A stretch of DNA of 64,000 bases from Brevibacillus brevis. Lineage in GTDB: Bacteria > Bacillota > Bacilli > Brevibacillales > Brevibacillaceae. The stretch is taken from positions 5,996,001-6,060,000 of the forward strand of contig NZ_CP041767.1 of assembly GCF_022026395.1 (NCBI RefSeq), written 5' to 3'. Numbering within the stretch: the first letter of the stretch is position 1; every line of letters starts with the position of its first letter. The position numbers and the translations under genes are program-made. A model generated the notes under the pieces. The model was given only the letters and a program-made list of their open reading frames with translations, did not search any database and was not told the DNA's origin. Below, one piece after another: positions 52,473 through 61,278 of this stretch.

Positions 52473-53564
52473 CTATCTCACCTGCACAGTAACGAGCGGC
52501 TGCCCCATTTTTTGTTTGAACAAATTGATCACTTCTACCGGGGTTGGATCGACGCCGCGAATCAGGGCAGCGTACAGCGACACGAAGTCAGCCAAGTACA
52601 CGATAGAAAACAAACGAGCCATTCGGGACACGCCGTGGGAATGAACCACGCTTACCCCACCAGCGCGCTCACGCAAAATGTCAGCGCTGATCTCTACACG
52701 TTGGATCGTCTTCTCGCTGTCCTCCAGATCGCGAATGAGTGTAAAATGAACACCCTTCAGCAGAGCAGACGGCGAATCCCAACCCACAGCCTCGTCGTGG
52801 TGCAGGCTCGGTATGGCGTTCCAAAATGCCATCAGTTTGCTGTTTTCCCCTAGCTGGTTTTTCCAACGCCACGCAGGGGCATCGAAAAACGGAAGCGTTC
52901 CATACACGACAGGTATCAGCCCATCCATCTCGATAGCGATTTGTTTGGCTTCATTTTTCGCGATCGGAGAATCCGTTCCGTAGATGTGCTTCCACTCCTC
53001 GAACAGGGCAATCGTCTCCTCGACCTCCGCACGCTTGTCGGAAATCAGCCCGAGCTTCGTCAGGATGGCGAGAATCGGCAAGAAAATATAGCCGAGTACG
53101 ATCCGCGGCATCATTCCGCCTGGCACGAGCAAGCACGCATGATTGTGTTCACGGGCCATCTCCAATACTTTTCCGCCCGCCGTAATGACAGCGATTTGTG
53201 CTCCTTTGGCGATAGCTGCTTCGTAGCCGCTGACGACTTCTTCTGTATTGCCGGAATGGCTAACGACGATGACGAGCGTCTTCGCATCCACAAAAGCCGG
53301 GATCGTATACCCTTGATTTAACTGAAGCGGCACTTGCAGCTCGTCAAACAAATACGACTTGATCAAATTGACGCTCGCAGCCGAACCGCCCCCAGTGCCA
53401 AGCACCACAATATTTTCAATTTTAACAGAAATATTAGACACATCTAAACTATCAGATAATTTTAAGCCTGTTTTAAACTGTTCATCGTAGCTTTCCGTAT
53501 CTTGCAGGGCAGAAATCGTGTCCAGTTCGCGCAACGCTTTCGCATCATCGAGGTTTATACGCAT
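52473..53564 (-). CDS. SIS-domain sugar isomerase (PGI/PMI-like)
   Basis: A 363-residue protein with two SIS domains. The first has VVLGTGGGSAASVNLIKSY and VVSHSGNTEEVVSGYEAA; the second is in the C-terminal half with the LHHDEAVGW segment typical of the bifunctional phosphoglucose/phosphomannose isomerase family. It would turn an aldose 6-phosphate into a ketose 6-phosphate. AGGAAGGGACG precedes the ATG at 53564; the longer reading from 53627 overlaps the aldolase end. A deaminase-type role of the AgaS kind is an alternative. Confidence 0.8.
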   Translation of the reverse strand: MRINLDDAKALRELDTISALQDTESYDEQFKTGLKLSDSLDVSNISVKIENIVVLGTGGGSAASVNLIKSYLFDELQVPLQLNQGYTIPAFVDAKTLVIVVSHSGNTEEVVSGYEAAIAKGAQIAVITAGGKVLEMAREHNHACLLVPGGMMPRIVLGYIFLPILAILTKLGLISDKRAEVEETIALFEEWKHIYGTDSPIAKNEAKQIAIEMDGLIPVVYGTLPFFDAPAWRWKNQLGENSKLMAFWNAIPSLHHDEAVGWDSPSALLKGVHFTLIRDLEDSEKTIQRVEISADILRERAGGVSVVHSHGVSRMARLFSIVYLADFVSLYAALIRGVDPTPVEVINLFKQKMGQPLVTVQVR

Positions 53565-53593
53565 GTAAAATCGTCCCTTCCTGTCTTTTTGGA

Positions 53594-54457
53594 TTAACGT
53601 ACATTCGCTTTTCCGATACAACCGCACATCTCCATTTTGGCGAGTGCGACTTCTTTAACCGCCTGCTTGGCCTGCTTCATATAGGTGCGCGGGTCGTTTT
53701 CCTGCGGGTTGTTGTCAAAAACGCCCTTGATCGCTTGCGAAAACGCGATACGCAGCTCTGTCGCTACGTTCATCTTTGCCATGCCGAGCTGAACCGCCCG
53801 CTTCACCTGCTCCTCGGGAATTCCCGAGCCGCCGTGCAACACAAGTGGCACAGAAACACGACGGGCAATCTCCTCGATGCGAGCAAAATCAATGCGCGGC
53901 TCCCCCTTGTAAATCCCGTGAGCCGTACCAATCGCCGGTGCCAACGTATCCACGCCAGTCAACTCGATAAACCTCTCGCACTCAATCGGGTCAGCCAGTG
54001 CAGCATCTGCATCATCGACGACAAGATCGTCCTCCACGCCCCCAACCTTGCCGAGCTCTGCCTCCACATTGACACCGCGCTCCCGAGCCAGCTCCACTAC
54101 ACGCCGCGTCATCTCCGCATTTTCTGCAAAAGGATGCATCGACGCGTCGATCATGACTGATGTATAACCCGCTTCGATACATCGCATGATCAGTTCCTGT
54201 TCATGACAGTGATCCAAATGCAGGGCAATCGGCACCCGGGCCTCTTCTGAGGCTACCCGGGCGATTGCTGCTACATACTCCGATCCAAGATGCCGGACCG
54301 TTCCGACTGTGGTCTGTAAAATGAGCGGTGCGTTTGCTTCGCAAGCCGCCTCCACTACTGCTTGGAGCATTTCCATCGTGTGTACGTTGAAGGCGCCTAC
54401 ACAATATCCTTGCTCCCTTGCTGTGCGCAGCATCTGTGTCGATGATACCAACGCCAT
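53594..54457 (-). CDS. Class II fructose/tagatose-bisphosphate aldolase
   Basis: A 287-residue TIM-barrel enzyme with ALHLDHCHE (zinc ligands), SVMIDASMHPFAENAEMTRRVV, VEAELGKVGGVEDD, AIGTAHGIYKGEP and LVLHGGSGIPEEQ. It cleaves a ketohexose 1,6-bisphosphate to dihydroxyacetone phosphate and glyceraldehyde 3-phosphate. Sequence does not separate fructose from tagatose bisphosphate. It follows the DeoR gene by 33 bases and belongs to the same transcript. Confidence 0.92.
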   Translation of the reverse strand: MALVSSTQMLRTAREQGYCVGAFNVHTMEMLQAVVEAACEANAPLILQTTVGTVRHLGSEYVAAIARVASEEARVPIALHLDHCHEQELIMRCIEAGYTSVMIDASMHPFAENAEMTRRVVELARERGVNVEAELGKVGGVEDDLVVDDADAALADPIECERFIELTGVDTLAPAIGTAHGIYKGEPRIDFARIEEIARRVSVPLVLHGGSGIPEEQVKRAVQLGMAKMNVATELRIAFSQAIKGVFDNNPQENDPRTYMKQAKQAVKEVALAKMEMCGCIGKANVR

Positions 54458-54490
54458 ATCGATCCCTCCGTTTCTCTCTGATCTGGTAGT

Positions 54491-55270
54491 TTACCTAGTT
54501 ACGCCCTGCAAGCTCGCCAGCTCCAGGTTGATGCCCAGCTCCGCATACTTACTGACAAGATGCTGTGCCGCCGCATCCGTAATAATCCGATCGACATCGG
54601 ACACCCCAGCGAACTTCGCCAAATGCGTCTCTCCGAACTTGCTATGGTCAGCGAGCACATAGACTTTTCTGGCGCGTTCCATCATGACTTGGTTAATTTG
54701 CGCTTCGGCCAGATTGAGCGTCGTCAGTCCATTTTCCGGATGAACCCCATCTGCCCCGATAAAGCATTTGAAAACAGAAAGTCCTCGCAAATTGTCCGAT
54801 GCGACAGAACCAACGAGCGCAAATGACTTGTGGCGCATCTCTCCCCCGATCAAGATGACGTGATGCTTGCCTTGACTGTTCAGCTCCATCGCGATATTGA
54901 CCGCATTCGTCACGACCGTCAGATCATTCAAGCCGCGCAGCAGCTTGGCGAGCTCCATCATCGTGGTCCCTGCCCCGAGAATAACCGTGTCCCCCGGCTG
55001 TATGTGCGACAGCGCTTGATGAGCAATCGCTTGCTTCTCTTCGCTTCTCTCTTCCAGCTTCTCTGTGAAACTGCGCTCCAATGGCAAGAAATTCGTAATC
55101 GTCGCGCCCCCGTGAATGCGCGTCAGCAGACCATCATTTTCGAGTTTGATCAAATCTTTTCGGATCGTTACTTCAGACACATCCAGCGCCAGACTTAATT
55201 GGCTGACGGTTACGCTCTGTTCTGCCTTCAATTGTTCGAGGATCTTGCTATGCCGTTCGGCTGCCAGCAT
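54491..55270 (-). CDS. DeoR/GlpR-family transcriptional regulator
   Basis: A 259-residue regulator with a DeoR winged helix (ERHSKILEQLKAEQSVTVSQL, VSEVTIRKDLIKLENDGLLTRIHGGA) and a C-terminal sugar-phosphate sensor domain (VILGAGTTMMELAKLL, ADHSKFGE). It is the first gene of the sugar locus and probably represses it until a sugar phosphate accumulates. Two TTTCGTTT repeats and a cre-like site lie in its upstream region. Confidence 0.92.
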   Translation of the reverse strand: MLAAERHSKILEQLKAEQSVTVSQLSLALDVSEVTIRKDLIKLENDGLLTRIHGGATITNFLPLERSFTEKLEERSEEKQAIAHQALSHIQPGDTVILGAGTTMMELAKLLRGLNDLTVVTNAVNIAMELNSQGKHHVILIGGEMRHKSFALVGSVASDNLRGLSVFKCFIGADGVHPENGLTTLNLAEAQINQVMMERARKVYVLADHSKFGETHLAKFAGVSDVDRIITDAAAQHLVSKYAELGINLELASLQGVTR

Positions 55271-55305
55271 ATTGCTTCACTTCCTTACGATCATAAATTG
55301 TATGG

Positions 55306-55335
55306 TTTCGTTTTGTTTCTTTTTATCTTTCGTTT
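55306..55335. promoter_or_regulatory. Candidate DeoR operator (paired TTTCGTTT repeats)
   Basis: TTTCGTTT occurs at 55306 and again at 55328, 22 bases apart, so both face the same side of the helix. They lie 36-65 bases before the DeoR start. DeoR-type repressors often bind spaced direct repeats. Confidence 0.45.
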
Positions 55336-55421
55336 AATTTCACTTCGATCTTAGCATTGTAGAAAAACGAATGTCAATTCAGTTATGTAATTTTCAGAAA
55401 TTTTCCCAAACAGTCATGCAA

Positions 55422-55435
55422 TGAAAACGTTTTGC
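55422..55435. promoter_or_regulatory. Candidate CcpA (cre) site
   Basis: TGAAAACGTTTTGC matches the cre consensus with one mismatch at its right end and has the palindromic core AAAACGTTTT. It is about 150 bases upstream of the sugar locus, where catabolite repression would be expected. Confidence 0.5.
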
Positions 55436-55447
55436 CGATTTTACATC

Positions 55448-55487
55448 AAAAGGGAATTGCACGAAAAATCCGTACAATTCCCTTTTT
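55448..55487. terminator. Terminator after the BlaR1-like gene
   Basis: AAAAGGGAATTG and CAATTCCCTTTT pair over 12 bases, extended by ACG and CGT, around a short loop. It follows the stop of the leftward gene at 55496. Confidence 0.8.
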
Positions 55488-55495
55488 CTTACTTT

Positions 55496-57634
55496 CTAAT
55501 TTTTTTCATCCACCGATTGTGCTTTTATTAACTCAGCGACAATATCTTGTTGCTGTGGAATGTCTTCAATAAACATTACCTGGTAGCACAAATCATTCTC
55601 TACCCAAAAATAACTGATATTGTCGTGCTCGTCTGGGGAACTCAATGCTTCGTCTATTTTATATTTTTCTGTTTTAAATACTTCCTTCCCCTCTAGTTGC
55701 AGACGAGTTGCTTTCACGTTGAATTTTTGACCATCTATCCTCTCGAAAGTAGCACTGCCGTTCTTTTTGATCTCTTGAAACATGCTGGTGTCCTTATCTT
55801 GATCAACATAGAAGCTTTCTTTAAATTTTGCTTGCTTATTGGTTCTTTCATAACGTACGATAAATCCCTTTGATGTATGGTCCGTATCTCTGTAGTATAC
55901 ATCGGCACCTATCGCTTTAAATGTCCCAAGCAGTTGCAATGGCATCTTAGGAGCAAATCCGAGTGATTCCTGAGCGTAGCGCAAATCCTCTGTGTCATAG
56001 ACAGGTGTTTTGAACAGGTCATCCGTTTTGTATCGCTTTAACATGTTTTTATCCGGCAATTTCATGGAAGAAATCACGTTTAGCATTTCTTGCTGGGGAT
56101 TAGATGCAGGACCATCAAGCTTATACTGAAGGCCTTGTTCCTCCCAGAAATATACAGAACGCGAGAACGAATCTTCATTATCCGTCAGTTTTAGGATTTT
56201 CAATCCATTCAGGTTCAGGGTTTCCTTCTTGATTTCTGAGGATTGTCTCTGCGTCCATATGATGTCGTTATGCTCAACACCACTTGGGATCACCACGACA
56301 TCAAAATAAGTCCTTGCATCCCTTCTAAAGTCCATTGCCACCCCGGAAAACTTTTTCCCCGTTAAATCCAGACGAACTGCTTTAAGCTTTAACTCTGGCA
56401 AATCGGGCACTTTAAACGCAGTAGGAGATACCTTAACCGCTTTCTCCAAATTGTTATAGATTCGGTGAGAGGAATCAAAGAGAATTTGGTCTCCTCCCGT
56501 TTGTGCAACACTGTCAGAACTGCTTGCCGGAGCTGATGTGGCAGCGTTGGTTAACGTCGCTGAACCCAGACCGATCATGCAGACTATCGCGAGCGCAGAA
56601 AACTTATACGAACCCTTTTTAAATGTTTTTATCATGGTGATTCTCCTTACCATTTCATTTTGGTTGTTTGTTCCCCCGAAATACAGCAGTTGGGGGTGTG
56701 CGGATTTGGACGAAAACAGCTTCAAAAAATCAATCATCGTCAATCCATAAGGAGTAGCTTCATTTTCTCCGAGAACATCCAGCACGTAGGCGTCGCATGC
56801 GATCTCCCTGTCGGCTTTCATTCTCTTTATACATATCCAAACAATCGGGTTCATCCAGTGAATCGCCAGGACAAAGCAACTGAGCACATTCCACCACGTA
56901 TCTTTTCTTTTCAAATGGGCCAGCTCGTGCGAAAAAATATGCAGCAGCTGAGTGGAGGTCAGCTCTTTTACGACTAATTCAGGAACAAATATCCACGGAT
57001 GAATCAATCCAGAAATACATGGGCTTTTTGCATAGTTACCTGTATACAACGGGACTGGCTTTTTGATGTCGAATTTCCTTTGACATTCTTCCAAGACTGA
57101 CAAGATCCGCGGGTCTGTTACAAGGGTGAGCCTTTTCGCTCGTTTTCTCATCCTCAAAAGATAGGAGCACAAATAGGTGATTAACGTAACTGTCCCACCA
57201 AACCATATTGTTGATATGATTGGCAAGACTAACGGATATATATCGGAAAAGGAGAGGAGTGGTTGCTCTACTTCCTGCACTGATAACGTTTCAGGTATGG
57301 CATGATTTATTTCCGTTGCCATGTTAAGATCATTTTGTTGTATTTTTTTCTCTTCGCTGTTTCGAGAGATTTCATTTGATGAGTGGTATGCATCCAAATG
57401 AATGATCGAAACGGCATTTTTTATGTGTAAGGCAACATTAAATATACTTGCATCGCTATTGGGGAAATCCGGCAATAGCAGTCTGACCAACACAATGAGC
57501 CACAGTGCATGCTGAAGGCGCGCACTCAAATGATGATGAAACAATTTTTGAATGGCTATCACTAGCAGGGCAACGGTACTCGCCGCTAGTGTAGAATAGA
57601 AAAACCATAAAAAAATGTTGCATAGGATCTCCAT
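55496..57634 (-). CDS. BlaR1-like M56 membrane protease with a non-penicillin sensor domain
   Basis: A 712-residue protein. Membrane helices near 5-30 and 40-55 and again at 135-160 surround the M56 metalloprotease, with the zinc motif HELAH at 236-240 and E277 nearby. A further helix lies near 335-355. The C-terminal half is extracellular and consists of two similar regions of about 150-170 residues (about 390-530 and 545-705) that resemble DUF4367-type domains. BlaR1 and MecR1 carry a penicillin-binding domain there instead, so the signal is unlikely to be a beta-lactam. AGAGG precedes the ATG. It follows a BlaI-like gene by 51 bases; the two should work together. Confidence 0.82.
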   Translation of the reverse strand: MEILCNIFLWFFYSTLAASTVALLVIAIQKLFHHHLSARLQHALWLIVLVRLLLPDFPNSDASIFNVALHIKNAVSIIHLDAYHSSNEISRNSEEKKIQQNDLNMATEINHAIPETLSVQEVEQPLLSFSDIYPLVLPIISTIWFGGTVTLITYLCSYLLRMRKRAKRLTLVTDPRILSVLEECQRKFDIKKPVPLYTGNYAKSPCISGLIHPWIFVPELVVKELTSTQLLHIFSHELAHLKRKDTWWNVLSCFVLAIHWMNPIVWICIKRMKADREIACDAYVLDVLGENEATPYGLTMIDFLKLFSSKSAHPQLLYFGGTNNQNEMVRRITMIKTFKKGSYKFSALAIVCMIGLGSATLTNAATSAPASSSDSVAQTGGDQILFDSSHRIYNNLEKAVKVSPTAFKVPDLPELKLKAVRLDLTGKKFSGVAMDFRRDARTYFDVVVIPSGVEHNDIIWTQRQSSEIKKETLNLNGLKILKLTDNEDSFSRSVYFWEEQGLQYKLDGPASNPQQEMLNVISSMKLPDKNMLKRYKTDDLFKTPVYDTEDLRYAQESLGFAPKMPLQLLGTFKAIGADVYYRDTDHTSKGFIVRYERTNKQAKFKESFYVDQDKDTSMFQEIKKNGSATFERIDGQKFNVKATRLQLEGKEVFKTEKYKIDEALSSPDEHDNISYFWVENDLCYQVMFIEDIPQQQDIVAELIKAQSVDEKN

Positions 57635-57685
57635 GTTTGTTTACCTCTAACGATGGACTCTAGGAGGTTGCAATCTATGTAGCTG

Positions 57686-58069
57686 CTATCGTTTTTCTTC
57701 CTTTTTTTCTTCCAGTATCTTTTGTAGTTGCTCAATCTCCTTCTTGGACCAATCCACCTCTTCCAAAAAGTTGGTTACCATCAGCTTTGCGGCTCCGCCA
57801 AACACTCGGTTTAAAAAGGATCTGCTTTCCGCTTTGACACAATCTTTTTCGGAAACTAGCGGGTAGTACAGGTAGCTTCTTCCCGACCGCTCAAACCTGA
57901 TCGCCTTTTTTTTCAGCAGTCTGTTCAGAAAAGTACGGACCGTCTGATCGCTCCAATCGATATCATTCGGCAGTTGAACAGCGATTTGCTCAGCGGTAAT
58001 CGGATTTTGCTTCCAAATCACCTTCATAATTTCCCACTCAGAATCAGATATTCTCGGAATATTGGACAT
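57686..58069 (-). CDS. BlaI/MecI-family repressor
   Basis: A 127-residue winged-helix repressor with ISDSEWEIMKVIWKQNPITAEQIA, DWSDQTVRTFLNRLLKKKAIRFERSGRSYLYYPLV and a helical dimer tail. The cleavage region lies in the C-terminal half, as in BlaI. AGGAGGTG precedes the ATG at 58069; the reading could begin with GTG at 58078 but that lies within the site. Two TACAAATGTA operators lie upstream, so it represses its own transcript with the protease gene. Confidence 0.9.
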   Translation of the reverse strand: MSNIPRISDSEWEIMKVIWKQNPITAEQIAVQLPNDIDWSDQTVRTFLNRLLKKKAIRFERSGRSYLYYPLVSEKDCVKAESRSFLNRVFGGAAKLMVTNFLEEVDWSKKEIEQLQKILEEKKEEKR

Positions 58070-58100
58070 TGTCTTCACCTCCTATCACTAGGCAATTTTG

Positions 58101-58116
58101 ATTTACAAATGTAAAT
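58101..58116. promoter_or_regulatory. BlaI-type operator, proximal
   Basis: ATTTACAAATGTAAAT is a perfect 16-base palindrome with the TACA/TGTA core bound by BlaI and MecI. It lies 32 bases before the BlaI-like start. Confidence 0.75.
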
Positions 58117-58135
58117 GCAAATAACGATGTAAATT

Positions 58136-58147
58136 TTACAAATGTAA
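58136..58147. promoter_or_regulatory. BlaI-type operator, distal
   Basis: TTACAAATGTAA is a second perfect palindrome with the same core, 35 bases from the first, consistent with two dimers binding. Confidence 0.7.
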
Positions 58148-58213
58148 TTTTATTTTGTCAAGCAATGCAGCATCTTCCAACTGAAACCTCTATAAAGCAT
58201 TGCTGCGGAATAA

Positions 58214-58253
58214 AGCCAGCCTGCTTAGGTTTTCATACCCAAACAGGCTGGTT
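58214..58253 (-). terminator. Hairpin after the LysR gene
   Basis: CCAGCCTG and CAGGCTGG form a perfect eight-base stem around a 20-base loop. The T-tail is short on the minus strand, so it may be a weak terminator. Confidence 0.5.
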
Positions 58254-58263
58254 GCTTGCCTCT

Positions 58264-59136
58264 CTACTCTATATCCCGACTTTCCAGCATGAAATCAATA
58301 AACTTCTTATGCGCCCGTGAAAGCCATTTGTTTTTATGGTAGGCAATTTGCGCATAGAACAACAGCTCTTCCTCGCACGCTATCATTTTCACTTTTTGCT
58401 CATTCAACAAGGCTTCGACACTAATATACGGCATCAAGCTCACGCCTAGCCCGTTTGCCACGCTCTGCTTGATCGCTTCCATACTGGAGAACTCCAGGTG
58501 ATGCTTCGGCTTGATCTCCCTTTTTTCCAAGAAGCGTAGGAAAAACCGCCGCAGAGCACAATGCTCTCCACTGAAAATCATACATTCCTCGCCAGCATCC
58601 TCTATTTTTTCAAACGAATGATCCCGCCCACCGATAAAAACCAGTCGCTCGGTAGAGAACGGCTCCACGACCAGATTCGGATCATCGAGCTTTGGCTCCA
58701 GCGTGATCACGATATCCAATAGACCATCATGCAGCTTTTCCCGCAGGCGAATGCAGTCGTCCATTACAAATGAAATATTCACGCCCGAATAGCACGCTCT
58801 GTACCTGGACAAAATGTCACCCAGCCGATAGATCGTGATCGTCTCCGAGGCCCCGATGCGTAACTCGCCTTGCAGTGATTGCTCATTTGCCGATATATCC
58901 TTGATCTTCGCATACGAAACCAGCAGCTCCTCGACGTACGTATACAGCTCACGGCCATAAGCAGTTAACTGAATTTTCTTCCCCAGTCGATCAAACAGCG
59001 GGACACCCATTCCTTCTTCCAGCTGCTGAATATGGGATGTAATCGTCGCCTGTGAATATTGCAGTGCCTGTGCGGCCTTCGTAAAGCTGTTGAAATCGAC
59101 GACTGCCTTAAAGGTTTGAAACTGGCGAATCTCCAT
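58264..59136 (-). CDS. LysR-family transcriptional regulator
   Basis: A 290-residue regulator with the LysR helix-turn-helix at residues 1-60 (MEIRQFQTFKAVVDFNSFTKAAQ, ATITSHIQQLEEGMGVPLFDR) and a periplasmic-binding-like effector domain from about 90. It is divergent from the DJ-1/PfpI gene at 59286, the usual layout for a LysR regulator and its target. GGGGGGAG precedes the ATG. Its effector is unknown. Confidence 0.92.
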   Translation of the reverse strand: MEIRQFQTFKAVVDFNSFTKAAQALQYSQATITSHIQQLEEGMGVPLFDRLGKKIQLTAYGRELYTYVEELLVSYAKIKDISANEQSLQGELRIGASETITIYRLGDILSRYRACYSGVNISFVMDDCIRLREKLHDGLLDIVITLEPKLDDPNLVVEPFSTERLVFIGGRDHSFEKIEDAGEECMIFSGEHCALRRFFLRFLEKREIKPKHHLEFSSMEAIKQSVANGLGVSLMPYISVEALLNEQKVKMIACEEELLFYAQIAYHKNKWLSRAHKKFIDFMLESRDIE

Positions 59137-59175
59137 CCCGGCTCCCCCCTGCTCGCATGTTTATTATTAGAAATC

Positions 59176-59192
59176 CTGAAGATCATCTTCAG
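59176..59192. promoter_or_regulatory. Candidate LysR operator
   Basis: CTGAAGA-TCA-TCTTCAG is a perfect dyad between the divergent LysR and DJ-1/PfpI genes, 40 bases upstream of the regulator start. Confidence 0.45.
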
Positions 59193-59285
59193 AACTTTCA
59201 TTTTTACTAATAACTAATGATAGCATATGATTCTTGATAAGTACCGGTACGGCTTGAACGATTCGAACAGAGGAGCTGATTTTCT

Positions 59286-59876
59286 ATGAAAAAAGTGTGC
59301 TTGTTATTACCGAATGGCTTTGAGGCAGTAGAGGCTAGCGTATTTACAGACGTAATCGGCTGGAACAAGGAAGAGGGCGACGGAACAACGGAGCTGGTGA
59401 CGGTGGGCACGCGCAAGGAGCTGAAATGCACGTGGAATTTTACTGTGATCCCCGAGATGGTGATCGACGATGCGGATGTAAATGACTTCGATGCGCTGGC
59501 ACTGCCTGGCGGTTTTGAGCATGCAGGCTTTTATGAAGATGCTTATCGCGAGGACGTTCTTGCTTTCATACGTGAATTTGAAAAGCAAGGCAAAGTGATT
59601 GCCTCCATCTGCGTGGGTGCTCTGCCCCTCGGGAAAAGCGGGATTTTGCAAGGACGAAACGCAACGACCTACAACCTGAACAACCAGTTGCGGCAAAAGC
59701 AACTAGCTGCGATGGGTGCCAATGTCATCCCTGACCAATCCATCGTCATCGACAACAATATCATCACCTCTTACAATCCATCGACCGCTTTTGATGTGGC
59801 ATTCACCTTGCTAGAGTCGCTGACATCCCGCGAAAACACCGACCATGTGAAGCGCTTGATGGGGTTTCTTGTATAA
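59286..59876 (+). CDS. DJ-1/PfpI-family protein
   Basis: A 196-residue protein with LLPNGFEAVEASVF at the start, ALPGGFEHAGFY, and the nucleophile elbow SICVGALPLG with Cys109; E16 is the partner acid. The family includes YajL, DJ-1, glyoxalase III and thiazole-kinase-linked ThiJ proteins, and acts in aldehyde or protein repair. GAGGAG lies before the ATG. Control by the divergent LysR is inferred. Confidence 0.9.
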   Translation: MKKVCLLLPNGFEAVEASVFTDVIGWNKEEGDGTTELVTVGTRKELKCTWNFTVIPEMVIDDADVNDFDALALPGGFEHAGFYEDAYREDVLAFIREFEKQGKVIASICVGALPLGKSGILQGRNATTYNLNNQLRQKQLAAMGANVIPDQSIVIDNNIITSYNPSTAFDVAFTLLESLTSRENTDHVKRLMGFLV

Positions 59877-59877
59877 T

Positions 59878-59920
59878 AAAACCGGCATTTTGCCCAATGC
59901 TCTTGGGTAAATGCCGGTTT
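59878..59920. terminator. Bidirectional terminator
   Basis: AAACCGGCATTTTGCCC pairs with GGGTAAATGCCGGTTT over a short loop, between the convergent DJ-1/PfpI and esterase genes. Confidence 0.88.
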
Positions 59921-59931
59921 CTTTCTGCTAT

Positions 59932-61278
59932 TTAACGAACAAGCTCGCCAGCGCTCACTGTGTCTAAATGAATGAGAATATCAAATGCTTGCCCAAGCGA
60001 AGTTGTTATCGTGTTTGGTTTGCTTGGATCAGCAGAACCGAATCCGATCAAAAACGGCCGTTCTTCCTCTAACCATTTTTGGGTGAGACCTGTAGCATTC
60101 CGTAAATCAACAAAGTATTGATCCTTTGAGACTTGATCCAGAGTATGATTGAATGTTTTTGGATCATTCAATTGAATGGTAGCTGGAACAATTTTATTTT
60201 CAAGGTTAAACGCGTTATAATCGCCTTTCCCGAATGAAGTTCCAATCGTTACATATTCCTTTCCATAATGCTCCAGTAAATACTGACCGGCGAGCTTCGG
60301 GTATACCTCTTGCAACATATTGTTCTTTGCGATGTGCCCATTGTGACCCCATACGATTGTTTTTCCTAGCTGTTCATGAGCCCACTTCGCATTCTCAAAC
60401 ATCGCGATATCATGCTTCAAAAATAAATCAGATGGATTCTCCGAGAAGTTGAAATACATGCCAGTAAATTGCTCAATGACCTTGGCGTGTTGCTTAATCC
60501 TTGCGAACTCCTTGGATTGGCCGTTCAGACTGCTTTTGTTTTGTTCCAATATTTCCGTGATTTCTTTCGCTTGCTCCTGATGTTTTTTCTGAATGGCCTG
60601 TGGCAAAGCTGAATAGGTTTCCAGGTCCTTCGTAACTTCGGCAAGTTCCTTCATTTTATTATTCACACGGGGCAGCAGGTCAGGCTTATATTTTTTTATA
60701 TACTGTCTGATCTCATCGTATACATTTTCGCTGACATTTTGTACATCCATTCCGACCACCCGCAGTTTCGTTTCGTTCTCGGGATCGGCATTGTACTCAC
60801 GCATCCATTCCAGCATGTCTACGATTTCTTTTGTTTGAAATATAGGCATTAGGAATTTACTCGGATTCCCTTCTCCTGTGAGAACGTAATGATCAAGTTT
60901 CAATGCGTTGCCCCAGTTTTCTTCTAATACAAGGGTGGTAAAGCCCATTTCCATGACGAGAAATTCAACAAACCGGTGTTTCATCGTATAAATTTCACGA
61001 CTTCCATGATTTGCCTCACCTAAACCTACGATTGAAGCAGAACCGATCATTTGGCGCAGCGGTTCAATATCTTTAAAATCAGTCCCAGGCTCAGCGCTAT
61101 TCAATTGAAAAGAGTTCAGCTCTAACCATTCTTTTGGACTTAGATTTTCTGCCTTCTTCCCTTGTTGTTGTTCGCTGTCCGTCTCGGTTAATGGAGCTGT
61201 ATTCGTGCATCCTGTTATGAGTAAACCAAAAATCGATACCGCGACGATGCTACTTCTGTAAAAGGCCGTCAAGTTCAT
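59932..61278 (-). CDS. Erythromycin-esterase-family lipoprotein
   Basis: A 448-residue protein with lipobox LITGC (C24) and the erythromycin esterase fold: VGLGEANHGSREIYTMKHRFVEFL, with E88 and the catalytic-type H91, FTTLVLEEN, and VWGHNGHIAKN in the middle. Family members open macrolide lactones, but many homologues act on other esters. An exported, membrane-anchored copy in the chromosome need not confer resistance. GGAGGAAAG precedes the ATG at 61278. Its upstream region contains TGTCAT motifs also found near the second kinase/regulator fusion. Confidence 0.85.
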   Translation of the reverse strand: MNLTAFYRSSIVAVSIFGLLITGCTNTAPLTETDSEQQQGKKAENLSPKEWLELNSFQLNSAEPGTDFKDIEPLRQMIGSASIVGLGEANHGSREIYTMKHRFVEFLVMEMGFTTLVLEENWGNALKLDHYVLTGEGNPSKFLMPIFQTKEIVDMLEWMREYNADPENETKLRVVGMDVQNVSENVYDEIRQYIKKYKPDLLPRVNNKMKELAEVTKDLETYSALPQAIQKKHQEQAKEITEILEQNKSSLNGQSKEFARIKQHAKVIEQFTGMYFNFSENPSDLFLKHDIAMFENAKWAHEQLGKTIVWGHNGHIAKNNMLQEVYPKLAGQYLLEHYGKEYVTIGTSFGKGDYNAFNLENKIVPATIQLNDPKTFNHTLDQVSKDQYFVDLRNATGLTQKWLEEERPFLIGFGSADPSKPNTITTSLGQAFDILIHLDTVSAGELVR

